A stretch of DNA of 64,000 nt from contig NW_006763136.1 of NCBI RefSeq assembly GCF_000264905.1, positions 1,405,485 to 1,469,484 on the forward strand, read 5' to 3'. Every line of letters starts with the position of its first letter. Within the stretch, counting starts at the first letter, position 1. Source of the DNA: Stereum hirsutum FP-91666 SS1 (taxonomy: Eukaryota > Basidiomycota > Agaricomycetes > Russulales > Stereaceae). Shown here piece after piece: positions 1 to 12,073 of this stretch. A program made the translations under genes and the position numbers. The notes below the pieces were generated by a model. It saw only the letters and a program-made list of their open reading frames with translations. It did no database searches and was not told the origin of the DNA.

Positions 1-1300
1 CATAATATCGGGCTGGGTTTCCCAGAATGGTGCTCGCTTCGAAGACCGAGTTCTCCCACGCGAATGTATTTCCAGGCAGCCCTACAAGTTGAACAGCAGT
101 CGAATGCAACATACAGTAAGAGTAGTGCCAATGAAGACTTGCGGGGCATTTATGTCAGGTTGTGCAGGCATGTAATGACTAGTGGCAAAAGGAGTCAAGG
201 TGCAAAAAAGACCGGATGAGCAGAACCCATCTCGATTTCTGTGTTTGTGTCTGAGCAGTGAAGACTGTACATGCCGCCACGAAGTGCCACTCGCATGAAT
301 AAATCACGTGCAGACGCGTCGCGGTTCAATGACACCGCTCTGAAAAGTCAACTTTAAATCATAGATTGGTTTGGACGCAAAACTCAGGAATACTGTGGGT
401 ATCAAACTGAAGCCCTAGGTCAGGTGCGTAAGACTTAAAATTGTCAAAAAAAAGAAGGAGTCTCAATTGAATGGTTTAGATGGGAACACAACAGTTTTCT
501 GGGCGAGGAGGAATCTGCTGGTCGCGAATTTGTACTTGTTTGTCCGCTGGGGTCCGGTCCTTAGGCAATTTATGCTCGCTTCGCTCGCAATAATTACGAA
601 AGTCTGAACTTTACAGAGAACCCATCCTTACCGTCACCTTGTCCCAACCGACGATGTCTTTGAACATCCCTTCCATCGTCGATCCCTCCGAACGCATGGA
701 GCTCGCTCCCTCCCTCGATTATCCCTGTTCTCCACTCCATGTCCTTGACTCTAGTCACATCGGAGAATTCTTGTGGGATCAATATTCCATTAGATTACAC
801 TACGGAATTGCATTGTCGATAATTAATTGCCGGGGGCTTATCGTGCGTCTGCAACGGCTTGTAACCAGCACCAATATTGTATCCGATATTAAACCGTCAC
901 AAGACGCTCACATTTGGTTGGCAAGGGGTTGTCGTTGCCTTGTCGGGCTATGCCATATTGCGTAACCGGTGCCGGTAATAGCCACACGCGCCACCTCAGT
1001 CACTTCAGCAGCGCCTGCCGCCGCGCGAGTCAGAGAGTAGAGTGCTCGCTCACGGCAGTAGGGCCTTGTGCTATTTACAAAAAACACGAGACCGCTGTGG
1101 GCTTGCTCGAGGCAATTGACCGCGAGAGGTGAACTAATGTGAAGAGGTGGCGCCAGGGGAAGACGGGTTATAGTCGAAGTACACACATACATAGCAAGGC
1201 TCATTATCGTAGTGGTACCGTCGCATGTAAATTAGTTAGTTTTGAATAGATATTGAATTGAATAGATATTGAATTGATCCGCTTGAGTGTTCGAACCCTG
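1..1300. other. Gene-poor stretch, possible coding relic
   Basis: No complete gene could be built here. A plus-strand reading frame at about 651-965 begins with an ATG and has protein-like composition for its first 40 or so codons, then becomes unconvincing. It has no recognisable domain and no supported splice sites. A direct repeat of about 16 bases, with the core gaatagatattgaatt, stands in two adjacent copies at about 1240-1276, just before the candidate transposon end at 1301. The stretch is best read as intergenic DNA with a possible decayed gene fragment. Confidence 0.35.
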
Positions 1301-3370
1301 CATCAGGAAAAAGCGGGGGAGCTATGTGGCGCTATGGAGGCTACAGAGCAGGCATAGCCCCGTTGCGCGCCCCCCCTGTACATTGCACCCTGTAGCACTC
1401 AGCCATGGCTCTGTAGCACTCTGTAGCTTCTCTCACACAGCTCTGTAGTACTCTATTGCAAGACATATCTCAGCACTTAAAACCATGTAGTCACACAGAG
1501 CAGTCCAGAGTACTTTATAGTAGCGAGTTGCACCCCAAAAGATGATGTGAAGCTCATGGTATTCATTGGTGGCTGTATGTACGTACATGATCCTACAATA
1601 CACCAGCAGCCGCCGCAGTCCGAGAGCAGCTCAATATTGCATATCGACAATATCCTCCCTTCCTCTGAAATCACATCTACGGACAATTCAACAACCAATA
1701 CACGGCAGTACCATGCACTAGCACGACAAAGACTGACAAAACACGCATGAAGAGGTGTCAGTGGGTACTCGCCATCACCGTCTAGAGACTCTGAGGTCTT
1801 GCCAGCTATGACGAGTGCGGAACACCTAGATGATGACAGAACACGCCGTCAATTCCAAGAAATGGATATTCAACGGTGCGCGGATATACATGACTCTGAT
1901 GAAGAACATGATACCTCGTAAGGAGGCCTCGAGAGAATAACGAACGAAAATGATAACAGAAGAGGGACATACCATCATGGGCCTAGGCAGTTGTAATCAC
2001 CATCACATAGCCGCCAGATTCTCTGTCAGTGCATCACATTACCAAGTAAAATCCAACCCATTGAGATCATGTCAGAACGAACAAACAAGCGGATGTAAAA
2101 GAAGAGCACGCACCATCAGCTGCTAGGATCTCAGTGAAGTGTATCAGTCTTGATGAGGCTGCACTTGCACCGAGATATTTGATAAGAAATGCTATATCAC
2201 TTCAGTTGTGGACATGAAAGTTTGGTCAGAGATGTCAATGCCAACGGGTGAGAGTGAGGAGGGCAAGCGAGCGGAGGATGAGAGCACTCACGTTCGGTTG
2301 CAGGTTTGGCTATTTGAAGCCGGGCGATGGAGTTTTATATGCTCGAGTCAGACATCGGGAGTGTATACTAGAAAGGCGTATGTAACGAGGATGAGATACT
2401 GAGCGGGACAATGTAGCGTTCGTGACAGGGGACGACTTGGATTGAGGTGGAGGCAAGTCAGAAGCGACGCGCGTCGCGAAAACTTTGGTCAACCCAGTCA
2501 CGTGGTAATTTAGGGCAGGCTCTGCGCCACTGCGACGACTTGTCTTCGCGTTCGATGCGCGTTTCGTTGAGCGATACACTGCAGAATGCTCGCACACCCT
2601 ACGCACACCCTTCTTTCCTACTCCTTCGGGTCCCTAACGATGCCCACCACAGCTTGCCTCCTCCCTTCTCACTCGTCTTTGCCCAGCCATAAACTTTCAT
2701 TGTGACATTCCCAAATTCTCGCCCGATTGACGTCTCAACGGGAAAGCACCATCGGCAGCCCTTCAATGCTCAAGCCATGCATACATTCGCTTTAGTTGTC
2801 AGTGATGAGGGTTAGTATGGTGAAATGTAGCACTGGATAGAGGTAACAGTAGGCTCAGCACTCGTCTGTGTGGTACCTTTTTTTGTACGGTCATCATACT
2901 GTCATCTTCACGTTGCTATCCTGTATGTATACAGGGTCTGTGGTGCGGCAGAAGGACGGTAAGCCGATGTAAATGCGAGTATTTGATGATTTGAGTATCA
3001 GGCATAGTCAATGAGAGCCTTCAAGCCCTCGAGTGCTTTTGTTGACAACTTGACTCACCCTCAACGAGTTGTTGACTAGCCGTAAAATGGCCATAACTAT
3101 ACGACACACTACTTCAGTACCGGTGTTAACATTGTACCTCGATTCTCGGCTCTTTCTACAACTCCGAGCAGTAAGTATATACACATGCACGACAATATAG
3201 TGCTATCATACTCGCTTATGCACCGTGTCGCACGCCACTGGCTACAGTTCCTGATACGATGGCTACACAGTGCTACAGCGGCTACGTACCCCTAGACGGC
3301 GGCTACAGTGTGCTAACGACACTACGTAGCCCTTGCGGGAGGCTACGGAGCAAAACAGGTTTTCCTGATG
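1301..3370. mobile_element. Candidate non-autonomous DNA transposon with terminal inverted repeats
   Basis: The 11 bases catcaggaaaa at 1301-1311 are repeated as an exact reverse complement at 3360-3370. Just inside each end lies a cluster of a short motif facing the same way relative to its own end: ctgtagc at 1390, 1411 and 1421 on the left, and gctacag at 3241, 3272 and 3302 on the right. Inverted ends with clustered subterminal repeats are typical of cut-and-paste elements, and in Agaricomycetes of Kyakuja-Dileera-Zisupton-like elements. The 2 kb interior has no transposase-like reading frame, so if this is an element it is non-autonomous. I see no clear target-site duplication next to the ends, so the exact boundaries are unproven. 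Confidence 0.45.
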
Positions 3371-4469
3371 TGCGGTGTGCGTGCAATTTCTCCATCAAAT
3401 AAAAACAACAACCGAAAGAAGGCCCGGGCTGAAGGCGTCTACCGTCGCGAGGGTGGCGAAGAAGCGCCGCCCGGGTAGTTTTGCATCTGGGCAGACTTGC
3501 CCTGGCCTGCCCCCATATTTTGTAAGTTGCTGACAGCTTGCCCCCTGCTTGTGCTGTTCTTACGGCTGATGTACGGGAGCAATAATTGCTTGGATTGGCG
3601 GTAAGTGGTTACGCGATATTTGTAACGGATTTGAACCATTACCGATTCCTCATCGAGTATTGTAAGAGGTTGGGGTCTTGGTCTTGAGGTATTCGCGCTG
3701 AAATGCGGTAGAAATGATTCAAACCTAGACAGTACTCGGTTTTCCGGCTCTTCAGAGACTGCCTATTGAGTTAAGGATATTGTGGTTTTTCTCTGTTATT
3801 TGTGGTGTGGGTGTGAATAGACCGAGTTTAATGGTTGGGACAATATAGGATTGCTCTTAGAGACGCAAGTTCACACAGATATTGCACTCCTAGTTGAGCG
3901 CAACAATGTTCAAGCTGGTTTGACTGAGACAAGATTATATTTGCACAAGTACTTCTTCGTACAGATGCAAATAAGGTGACACAAATATATTTCCTAGTCT
4001 ACTTCTGATGTGAGGTAGGTAGGAAGCAAGATATTCAATTTCTGCTTCTTAGACTGTTGATTCCCGTTAAACTTCTGGGGGATTGCTCGCTTGCGCTCCT
4101 CCCCTCCTTATATACCTTTCCCTCTGGGAACATTTTACCTAATCATATTACCGTATATGTGCCATTCTTCCCTTGTGTCCTTTCTTCCATTTGAATGCTG
4201 ACTGATCATGATACCATTTCTGATACTTTCTTCCTTTGTGATTAGTAATCTATCCCGTTCTGAGCATTTCTTTCTCTCGACGCTGAGAGAGGTGATTCGT
4301 AAGCCTGGTTTATAAGCCTGCTGAATAATGAGATGCTGACTGAAGACAATGCACAGTCGACTCGAGAGTTTTCTGACAAACCATTCGACATTAGCGTGAT
4401 TCCTAGTTCCTGTCTCGGCTAACTCGCTGACATATCCCGACTCGGCGACTCCAAACGACTAATCGATTT
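3371..4469. other. Intergenic, no supported gene
   Basis: No gene could be supported. On the minus strand at 3439-3640 there is an open frame whose last 30 residues (Gly/Gln/Pro/Ser-rich, ending before a stop at 3439) could be a 3-prime terminal exon, but no upstream exon joins to it convincingly. The remainder is AT-rich and full of stops. Confidence 0.4.
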
Positions 4470-5048
4470 CTACATAAGGCCCTGCTTTCCCCATCCTTCT
4501 CTCTTCTTCTCTAGTGGCCCACAAACATATCCCATTAACCTACTCATCCAATTCTCACCCTGACTCACTGGATATCGACTGGCGAATGCTGTAAAAAATA
4601 ACCAAGCCCTCCTCCAGTTTTCTACCTTTGCGTACGCATATCTTACTCCCACTTTCCACCTCAATCCGGCTCCTCCTTCAACTCGAAAGATAACATGCCT
4701 TCTCTCAAATCGCTCTACCCCCGTTACTTCTCCAGCCACTTCTGGCGTCGCCATCATTCCTTCATCACGGAACATCCCAATCAACTCTGAACCAACTCTG
4801 ATCACATCAAACAGCTCTGTCATCATCACCCATTCTCTTTCCTCTTCTTGACGCCTTCGAAACGGGATGACGAATGCAGGATAGTGAGTAGGCAAAAGGG
4901 TGTATGGCTCGTTAGGCGGCCGACCTGCAATGAGTGACTGATTGGAATGAGCTGATTGCGGGGATGAGTGAATTGGCTCGAGCCCTATGTCGGCTTCGGT
5001 TACAGTTTGAATGGTGGAAATACGAGAAAGATTCGAAAGAGTGAACAT
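4470..5048 (-). CDS. Hypothetical protein, single exon, 192 aa
   Basis: An uninterrupted frame runs from an ATG at 5048 to a TAG at 4470. I do not recognise the family. The first 60 residues are polar and Ser/Pro/His-rich. The middle is a compact, charged region with a run rich in Arg and Glu (about residues 63-72). The C-terminal half carries many Trp and aromatic residues, as expected of a folded domain. No signal peptide or membrane segment is obvious. Its length and composition exceed those of chance frames nearby, and no intron is needed. It could also be one exon of a larger gene or a lineage-specific orphan. Confidence 0.5.
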   Translation of the reverse strand: MFTLSNLSRISTIQTVTEADIGLEPIHSSPQSAHSNQSLIAGRPPNEPYTLLPTHYPAFVIPFRRRQEEEREWVMMTELFDVIRVGSELIGMFRDEGMMATPEVAGEVTGVERFERRHVIFRVEGGAGLRWKVGVRYAYAKVENWRRAWLFFTAFASRYPVSQGENWMSRLMGYVCGPLEKKREGWGKQGLM

Positions 5049-5499
5049 GATGGTGATGTGGTTATGTCTGAATTCGTCTGAAGTTTCTGCGCCGCCTTAG
5101 CCTCCATATTTATTCTTGCACGCTCTAGCAGCTCCTGTCTCTGGAAAACCTTATCGTCGAATTAGGCATGGAATTCCAGCGATCATCTCGCTTTGAAGAA
5201 AATAACACTAGGGATGGTTCTGGATACAAAACAATGTCCATGCCGGACAGCGCCTGAGAGAACGGTACCCGCCTGCCCGTCGAGGGTGCGGATGGTATTC
5301 CAAGAGGTACGAAGGTTACAAGTAAGATACCGAGTACATACGAGAGTCCGTGAATATATATACGAGATCTGGCTTGTTTGCCAGGAGCAAACAAGCGCGC
5401 GTGATAAGATAAGATCACCCGCCCGGTTACAGCAACGCGGAAGTGGCGCCTGGGATAGATGTGGCCCACTCATATTGAGTGCCACACCGTATCCCTAGC

Positions 5500-6651
5500 T
5501 GCCCCTTACAAGTATCGATAACGCTCTGTCTCATCCCGGCGGTTCTAGCGGTGCTACACTTCTGCACAAGGGCGACCGCACAGACGTCTATCGAGCCACT
5601 CTGGAGACGCCTCCACAGCCCGGTGGGAAGACAGACGTCGTCTACAAGGCCCGCGTACGGCGGTGCCGTCGTCAAACTCCGGAACGAGGCCGAAGCGTAT
5701 CGCAAGATGAGCAGATTGCAAGGGATACGAATTCCGCTGTGTTATGGATACTTTGTGGTTGGGCCTATGGAGTGTCTTGTACTTGATTATTGTGGGGAGC
5801 CGCTCTCTGTGCCCTTTGCGGATCTGGAATGGAAGATCAAGTGTGTGTTCTCGTTACTTTGCGTAATGCGCCTTCATTCGTTCGTTCATTCATTCTCATG
5901 CGGTTGCATTTAATGTCAGGGGTGAGGTCATGCAAGGATTTTGGTCTATTCATCACTCTGGTGTACAGCACAAAGACCCCTCAGAACGCAACGTCCTACA
6001 AGATTCCACCAACAAAATCTTCATCATCGACTTTGAGCATTCGTCGACGTCGCACGACTGCAAGGGCGCATGTCCAAAAGTAAGCGCGATCGCACCGGAA
6101 GCACCTGATTATGGCTGCGCCGAGCTGTGGAACGTATTCACGGAGCTGGGGATTTGGATGCCATGTGCGTCTTTCTTTTGTGTGTTTTTATCCCGTGTGC
6201 TTTTTGGTCTAGGAGTCAGTCATGGAGGTTGTTAATTCAGCACATGTTTGGTACGGTGACGAGCGCGTTCATATGGAGCTGCTGTATGAACCCGCCGAGC
6301 TCGTCAGGCGTCATCGACCGAGATATTGGTCTGAAGAAAAGGCGAACATCGAGGCGTGGACTCTCGTTAAGGACTATGCCCGGAGATACCTCCCAACGTA
6401 CCACGCACACATTCAGGAATTGGAAGGTGGGTACCCACTTTCTAACCTTATATAAGACACTCATTCTTGCTCTATTTTGTTTTGGTTTATCAGCTGAGCA
6501 GGAAGCTGAAGAAAAAGAGACACCAGAGAATGCGGCGGCATCGAAGGGAAGGAACAAGACCACCCGTGGTGCAAAGAGCAAGCAAGCCTCCGTTATTGAA
6601 CCTCGCCGCGATCCCGACGCACGTCCACAACCTAGAACCTATGCATTCTGA
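5500..6651 (+). pseudogene. Protein-kinase-like gene of the basidiomycete HxD/DFE type, apparently frameshifted
   Basis: Four coding blocks join with good splice sites: introns 5841-5919, 6165-6219 and 6427-6493, ending at a TGA at 6651. The protein has a substrate-lysine region (VVKLRNEAEAY), a catalytic loop of the form HHSGVQHKDPSERN, and DFE in place of DFG, features of the many divergent kinase-like proteins of basidiomycetes. The tail is Lys/Arg/Pro-rich. The N-lobe start, with a TDVYRAT motif near 5580-5600, lies in a different frame from the VVKL block. The shift happens near 5650 with no plausible intron there, so the copy is either a pseudogene or carries a one-base sequencing error. 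The true start codon is unresolved. The Asp of the HKD motif is kept but the DFG Gly is lost, so activity is doubtful even if it is expressed. Confidence 0.6.
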
Positions 6652-7321
6652 CGTTGTTTCGGTTTCTTTCGCACTTTTATTTCTCTGTTTATGTTCTCTG
6701 CCATCCACAGACGACGTCTACAAGCGCATTGACTAAATTATAATTAATATTCTGTATTCTTCGTATGAGCGGCAGCGGTTGGGCAGCGGTCTTTCTCGTT
6801 TCGTGCACTCTGGGACTAGGACCAGTGAAAGGGTCATCATATCAGAATGGGTAACCCCAACATGCCCACCACCCCTACCCCAAAAATACTCGAAACAATC
6901 CAGCCTCGCAAGTATTGTCCTCGCCAATTGATCTTGTGCCACTGCCCCAACTAACTTCCCTACGAAGTGTGGCGAGTCGCCGTCATCATGACTCGTGAGA
7001 ACACAGTTGGCGCTGACTCATTTAGCGGACATTTCGTTCTCAGCTGGTCCTTACCAAGATGACTTCCTCAGCAACTTAGTTGGGGCTGACTGTATAAGTT
7101 ACCCCCACACTTGTATATCAGGGCCTGTCAGTCGACTCGTCGATGTAAGGCTTCGTTGATATGGGGTTTTATATATGGCAAATCTTAGGCGAATCGGATC
7201 AACCGCAGTGGTCGGTCTTTTTGTTATAAGGAGCAAGGTCCCACTACTTCGCCGCAAGCTTCAAGTCTTCCTTTGACTCCACCCGTGCTTTCTGCTGTGA
7301 ATAGCAGTTGAGCTGATCATC
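6652..7321. other. Intergenic region upstream of the GST gene
   Basis: No coding sequence is supported. The stretch separates the end of the kinase-like gene from the start of the GST gene and should contain the GST promoter. A tatatgg motif near 7172 lies about 150 bases before the GST start codon, but it is not a strong TATA box. Confidence 0.4.
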
Positions 7322-8245
7322 ATGACTATTACTCTCTATGATTGCTTCGGAAATGCTGCTAAGGACTATGCATGGAGCGCGAACACTTGGAAGGTCAGTT
7401 CCATCCCATGCCCTTGAGATGCGTAGGTCGACTCATCGACTTACTGAACTTGGGAATCAGGCCAGGTATGTCGATGCGCTGCTTACCAGCCATGGTGTCC
7501 ACATGCTCACATCCAACATTATTGCAATCGAAGGTTTGCGCTGAACATCAAGGGACTTCCGTACAAGACCAAGTGGACAGAATATCCCGACATCGCACCT
7601 ACCTGCAAGCAGCTCGGCGTCTCGCCCACCGCGGAGCTCCCCAGCGGTCCCTACTACTCCGTCCCCATCATCGAGGACTCATCGACCTCGACGACCGTCG
7701 CCGACTCCTTCAAGATCGTGCAGTATCTGGATAAACAGTACCCCGACACGCCCACGCTCATCCCTGTGGGGACCGCAGCGCTGCAAGCCGTCTTCGCGGA
7801 CACGTTCTTCTCGAAAGTGCGGTCGTTGTACTTCTATATGAACATCAGGGCGTATAAGCAGTTGAATCCGGTGAGCCAGGAGCATTGGAGGAGGACGAGG
7901 GAGGCGACCTTTGGGGTGAAATTGGAGGAGATTGCGCCGGAGGGATCGGAGAAGAGCAAGCAGTTGTGGGGAGAGGTGTTGGCGGGACTGACGGCGATGG
8001 CTGGGTTCATGAGTGCGGGAAGGGAGGAGGGGCCGTTCGTGATGGGCGAGAAGCTGACGTTTGCGGATGTGGTGGTTGCGTCGGTCTTGACGTGGGCGAA
8101 AAGGCTTCTTGGTGAAAATTCGAAGGAGTGGAAGGAGATTTTGGAGGCGGATGGGGGCGTTTGGGCGAGATATGTGGATGCGTTTGCGAAATGGGAGATG
8201 GTGGACGAGGAGGGCTTGAAGACTGCACCTGTGGGCAGAGCCTGA
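7322..8245 (+). CDS. Glutathione S-transferase, etherase-like (GTE/LigE type)
   Basis: Three exons are inferred: 7322-7393, a 5-base exon at 7461-7465, and 7534-8245. The join gives a protein starting MTITLYDC, continuing through NTWKARFALN, and ending at a TGA at 8245. The N-terminal thioredoxin-fold part has the WSxNTWKxR start typical of fungal etherase-like GSTs, a cis-Pro motif (SVPIIED) and the glutathione-binding acidic-Ser region (ADSFKIVQYLD). The C-terminal helical domain ends with an FVMGEKLTFADV block, the usual N-capping motif region of GSTs. Such enzymes conjugate glutathione to, or cleave ethers in, aromatic compounds and are expanded in wood-decay fungi. The protein is cytosolic with no signal peptide. 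The substrate cannot be told from sequence. Confidence 0.88.
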
Positions 8246-8890
8246 GGCTGAGGCTGAGCAGTTGCTGAACGTGTTAGTATTTTAAATGGAATGTGCGAAT
8301 TGTTGGTGGATCAAGTCTGTCTGTGAAAGGTGAAACGAAGTTGAAACTATTGGTGCAATGGCGATGGGCCACCGCCACAGGGGCATTCGTGGCCGATACT
8401 CTGGCGTGGTAACGGAGCCGAGCGAATTGTTCATTCATCCTGCCGACTTCCTGCCGACTTAATTTCCTGGAGCTGCGCCGAATATTGTGAGTGTCAAACT
8501 GCCTCTCCTTCAACTTGCATCATCCATCTTTTCGCCTTATTATCTCGAAAAGTGATATCTCGTGTTTGAATCTTCTGATGATGAGAAAAGAGAGCCAAGG
8601 TTATGGGTCGTCAAGAACGGCAACCGGCCGTACGGGTGACAACATCGTTACCAGGTCCTGAATTGCCCACGACTTCGTCTTCGTCTGCTTTCTTCTTTCT
8701 GAGGGTTGAGTCTTTTGCTCGTCGACGTCGTGCAGCGAGTCTGCCGTCCATTCTTTCCTAGTCTTTCTTTCATCGACTTGCCCTCTTAAACTTCGCCTTT
8801 TCACCCCAAGGCTACCATCACTGGCAGGACCCAGTCTTTGCGATGCCCTGTAACTCGATTTCTTGCTGTACAACTTCTGGTCTTCAGTAA
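8246..8890. other. Intergenic, promoter region of the membrane protein
   Basis: No gene is supported in this stretch between the GST stop codon and the next start codon. The last 250 bases are pyrimidine-rich, as is common in fungal promoters and 5-prime leaders. No clear TATA box was seen. Confidence 0.4.
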
Positions 8891-11800
8891 ATGTCCGCCG
8901 TCTGTCTCTCTCCGGTTTCAATCCTCCGCTGTATAGACCTCTCTCTGCTCGACACTAAGCTTCTCTTGATTCCGCCTGCCCTGGAGTTGGTATTTGCTGC
9001 AGGGTTGATGTTCGCCGGGAGAGGGCAAGGCAGGCAAGTCCTACATCTCTTTGGTCTTCTATGTGTGTGGGAGATGGGAAGGACTTTGGGTGGCCGGAGA
9101 AAAGAAGGTGTTATGATACAAGCGTTGACCTATGTCAAGGCATCGTTACCATGGCCAGGAAGATAGTATCTCTTGTGGATTATATTCTGGCAGTGCTTTT
9201 GAATGGGAAATTGTACTGATGCTGGTGTACTTGGCAGAAAACGGTTCCTTCTTGTCGCCGATGGCCTCTCTTACTTTCTTCTCGCCCTATTCGATGTCCT
9301 TGCCCACAATCTCTCTTTCTTCACTTCCCCATCCAATTTCAATTCTTTCCGGGCTTTCGATCTCGCCATCGGTGCGTTCCTTCTTCTCTGCAGATGTTCA
9401 TGAGCTGACGTGACACAAATATCTAGGGGCCATGTCCTTCTTGCCCCTATTCTTCTACACCGCGTTTCTCTATCTTTATAAACGTGTCAATTTCTTTCCC
9501 GAACTGCCCCAGCGGTTCACTATGCTTGCCAAATTATTCGCACTGGTCGTCATCCCCATCATCATCGCCACGAACGAAGTTGGCTCGTTTGTTGGCAATA
9601 CCTACCGTGCGTGTTCCGACCCAGAAGCATCCTTTTCTCTTTTCTGACCGACACTCATGACTTAGAGCTCGTCCAATTCGCCAATGGAGCACCAGCGACA
9701 CCTGCGGTCGGGACGAACGATGATAAGGTCATCTTCGCCCGGACGTTCATCAACAGCACTTCGCTCGCCCTCCTCGTCGTTTATCAAGCCGTCACATTTT
9801 TCCTCGCTATGACACGCCTTGCCAGGGCTCTCATCGGGCAACGGTCAATGGAACTTGAAGGTGTCTCTGGATCGGACAGACGATATTTGTTTAGAGGGAC
9901 GGGTTGGATTGCTGCTGGGGTGGCGTTGGGAGGTGTGGAGACCGTCCTTGGCTTTGTCTCTGATGGTAGCTTTGGGTTGTTCTTTACGAGGAGACTACTT
10001 AGGCTGCTCGGGAGAGCATGCCTTGTCATTGGAGTTGCCAAAGGGTATGTGCATTCAAACCGAGAGTTGCGTCGAATTTGAGCGCTGACATGATGTGACT
10101 TCAGAACGGACACACTCGAAGACTTCTTGATCCTGGATGCCGAATTCCCTGCTAACAGAAACAAGAGACGTTCCATTCGTCAATTGACCATCGGCTCGCC
10201 ACGCCCCCAGCGCCCCATGTCCTATGCTAACGGATCGAACCAACGTCCCGTCTCTCGTTTCTCAGTAACACCCCCCTCAACACGTCGCCTCAATAATCTC
10301 CCAAGAGCGGCCTCCCCTTCTACCCCCCAGTACCTATTCAGCAACAGTCCCAAGCGACCTTCACCGACTCGACCGCGCCTATCTCCGTTGACCATAAGTC
10401 GTTACGGCGAACGCGTCACCATTTACCAAGGCGTCAACCGGCCACCGACACTCGTTATGCGGATGTCAGACACCTTCCCCTCTCCTCAGACGCTCCTCGC
10501 ATCCACCAGCATCAATACCGGCAAATCTCCCTTCTTCGCAAATCCGTCAAAACCTTCAGGCCCGAAGTCTACAGGACCGTTATCCAGTACTTACACAGGT
10601 ACCGTCGTAGACAGCAAGCTCGGGACTTCCTCTCCCGATCCTTCGTCGGGAATGAAACTGCGAGACTCTACGGCCATTTGGCATACGCATTACAAGCAGC
10701 AAACCTCCTTCGGATCCGGAGACGTACCTATCATCACCTCTACCATGAGACCACGCGAACGAGTCTTCTCCGCTAGCAGTCTTGCGTCCGATTCTGGCGA
10801 GATCGTGCGGTCGTTGTCGAATAGGTTCTCTGGCCTGCCGCCGAGGATTACTGGGAAATATCGTGGGTCGATGGTGTTGGGTGCTGTGGCGGATGATTCT
10901 GAGGCTTCGGAAGAGTTGTTAGCGAGGCAGAAGAGTGGGAGTACGACTAATAGTGGGACCAGTCGAGTTTCGAGAGGAGGATCTGCGAGGAGAAAGCCAC
11001 CGCCTGCACTAAGAGACTCGATGCTCTCGCCTGGACCCAGACCCGGCCCCGGGACGACGCAGACGGTATCTCCACCTCCGGACTCACCGTCCGTCTTCAG
11101 TACGAATGAAGAAGAATGGGGACGCCAAAACGACGGGGCTGCAGATTTCGATCCTCGGGATAACCGTCGAAGCTCTATCGCTCTGTCTTCCGAACACGTC
11201 AATTGGTCTCAGGTGGCCAACGGTGCGCGAGCTGCAGGCAACCGTGACAGTATTAGGGCGTCGGGTCAGTGGGCCACCGTAGCCGTGCCGCTCTCGCCTT
11301 CGGACGTGCAGTCCGTCACGAGCGGTCAAAGTGGGCGCACGCCGATCGACGTCAACCGATATCGCGTGTCGAAGTCTGCACCGACGCGAACGCCTCTCAG
11401 TGCAGAAGCCTTAGCTGCTCGAGGTGTGTACATGCCTTCGTCAGCTGTAGGCTTCGTAAAGCCAGGCTCCTCGCCGCTCTCAGTCCCACCAATGGGATCC
11501 TCAGTTTCGCCGCCGCAACAGAGCGTCTTGACCCGCTCCAGCAAGAGCTCTCACACCAACACCCTCGACATCGAATGGCTCTCGAACCCTAGCATGCCCC
11601 ACGAGACGGAGGCAACCACCGCTAATGCCGTCGAGAAGGGCGGTAGCCGAGGAAGCAGTGCGAGCCGTGGTACGAGGAGTAGTGCGGGGATCGGTGGAAG
11701 GCCGACGGTGACGATGGTGAGGGGCGTGAGTGTCGGTCAGGTACCTAGACGGAAAACTCCTACGCCGACAAATACGATATTCTCGAGAGGGAGTATCGCG

Positions 11801-12073
11801 GCGGAGGTGGAGACGCCATCTCCGACTAGCACGGGGTCGATGAGTGCCAGAGGCGAATTCCCATTCGACAGCCAGTATTCTCTGAATGCAGGTGCGGAGG
11901 GTGGAACGGGTGTAGGTGTGGGTTCGAGAAAGAGGAGCGCAACGACGGGATCGGGCGCAGGCACAGCGAGACTTCAGAGGAAGGACTCGGAGGTGTTGGG
12001 AGATGAGGATAGGGAGATGGTGAGGAGGAGTTGGTTGGGAAGGTCGGTGAGGGCGAGCGCGATTATTCCATAG
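8891..12073 (+). CDS. Multi-pass membrane protein with long Ser/Pro-rich C-terminal tail, 934 aa
   Basis: Five exons join in phase: 8891-9033, 9238-9371, 9427-9606, 9666-10044 and 10105-12073. I do not recognise the family by name. The first 300 or so residues contain about seven hydrophobic segments separated by short loops, giving a receptor- or channel-like layout. The remaining 630 residues are hydrophilic, rich in Ser, Pro, Thr, Gly and Arg, and probably disordered and phosphorylated, on the cytoplasmic side. The first intron (9034-9237) only fits the frame if it uses a GC donor (CAG followed by GCAAGT), and at 204 bases it is longer than most here. No enzymatic motif is visible. A role as a fungus-specific membrane protein is all that can be inferred. 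Confidence 0.75.

Noticed and set aside
1270..1310. A ggttcgaa-like box on the minus strand, as in the internal promoter of a tRNA gene
   Set aside because: No matching acceptor stem, anticodon arm or A-box could be folded around it. No tRNA gene was found anywhere in the window.
5125..5498. Overlapping open frames on both strands of about 100 codons
   Set aside because: They overlap each other, have no domain content and no splice support. They most likely arise from the GC-rich sequence upstream of the kinase-like gene.
10690..11202. Long minus-strand frame opposite the Ser/Pro-rich tail of the membrane protein
   Set aside because: It is the shadow of a low-complexity coding exon on the other strand.
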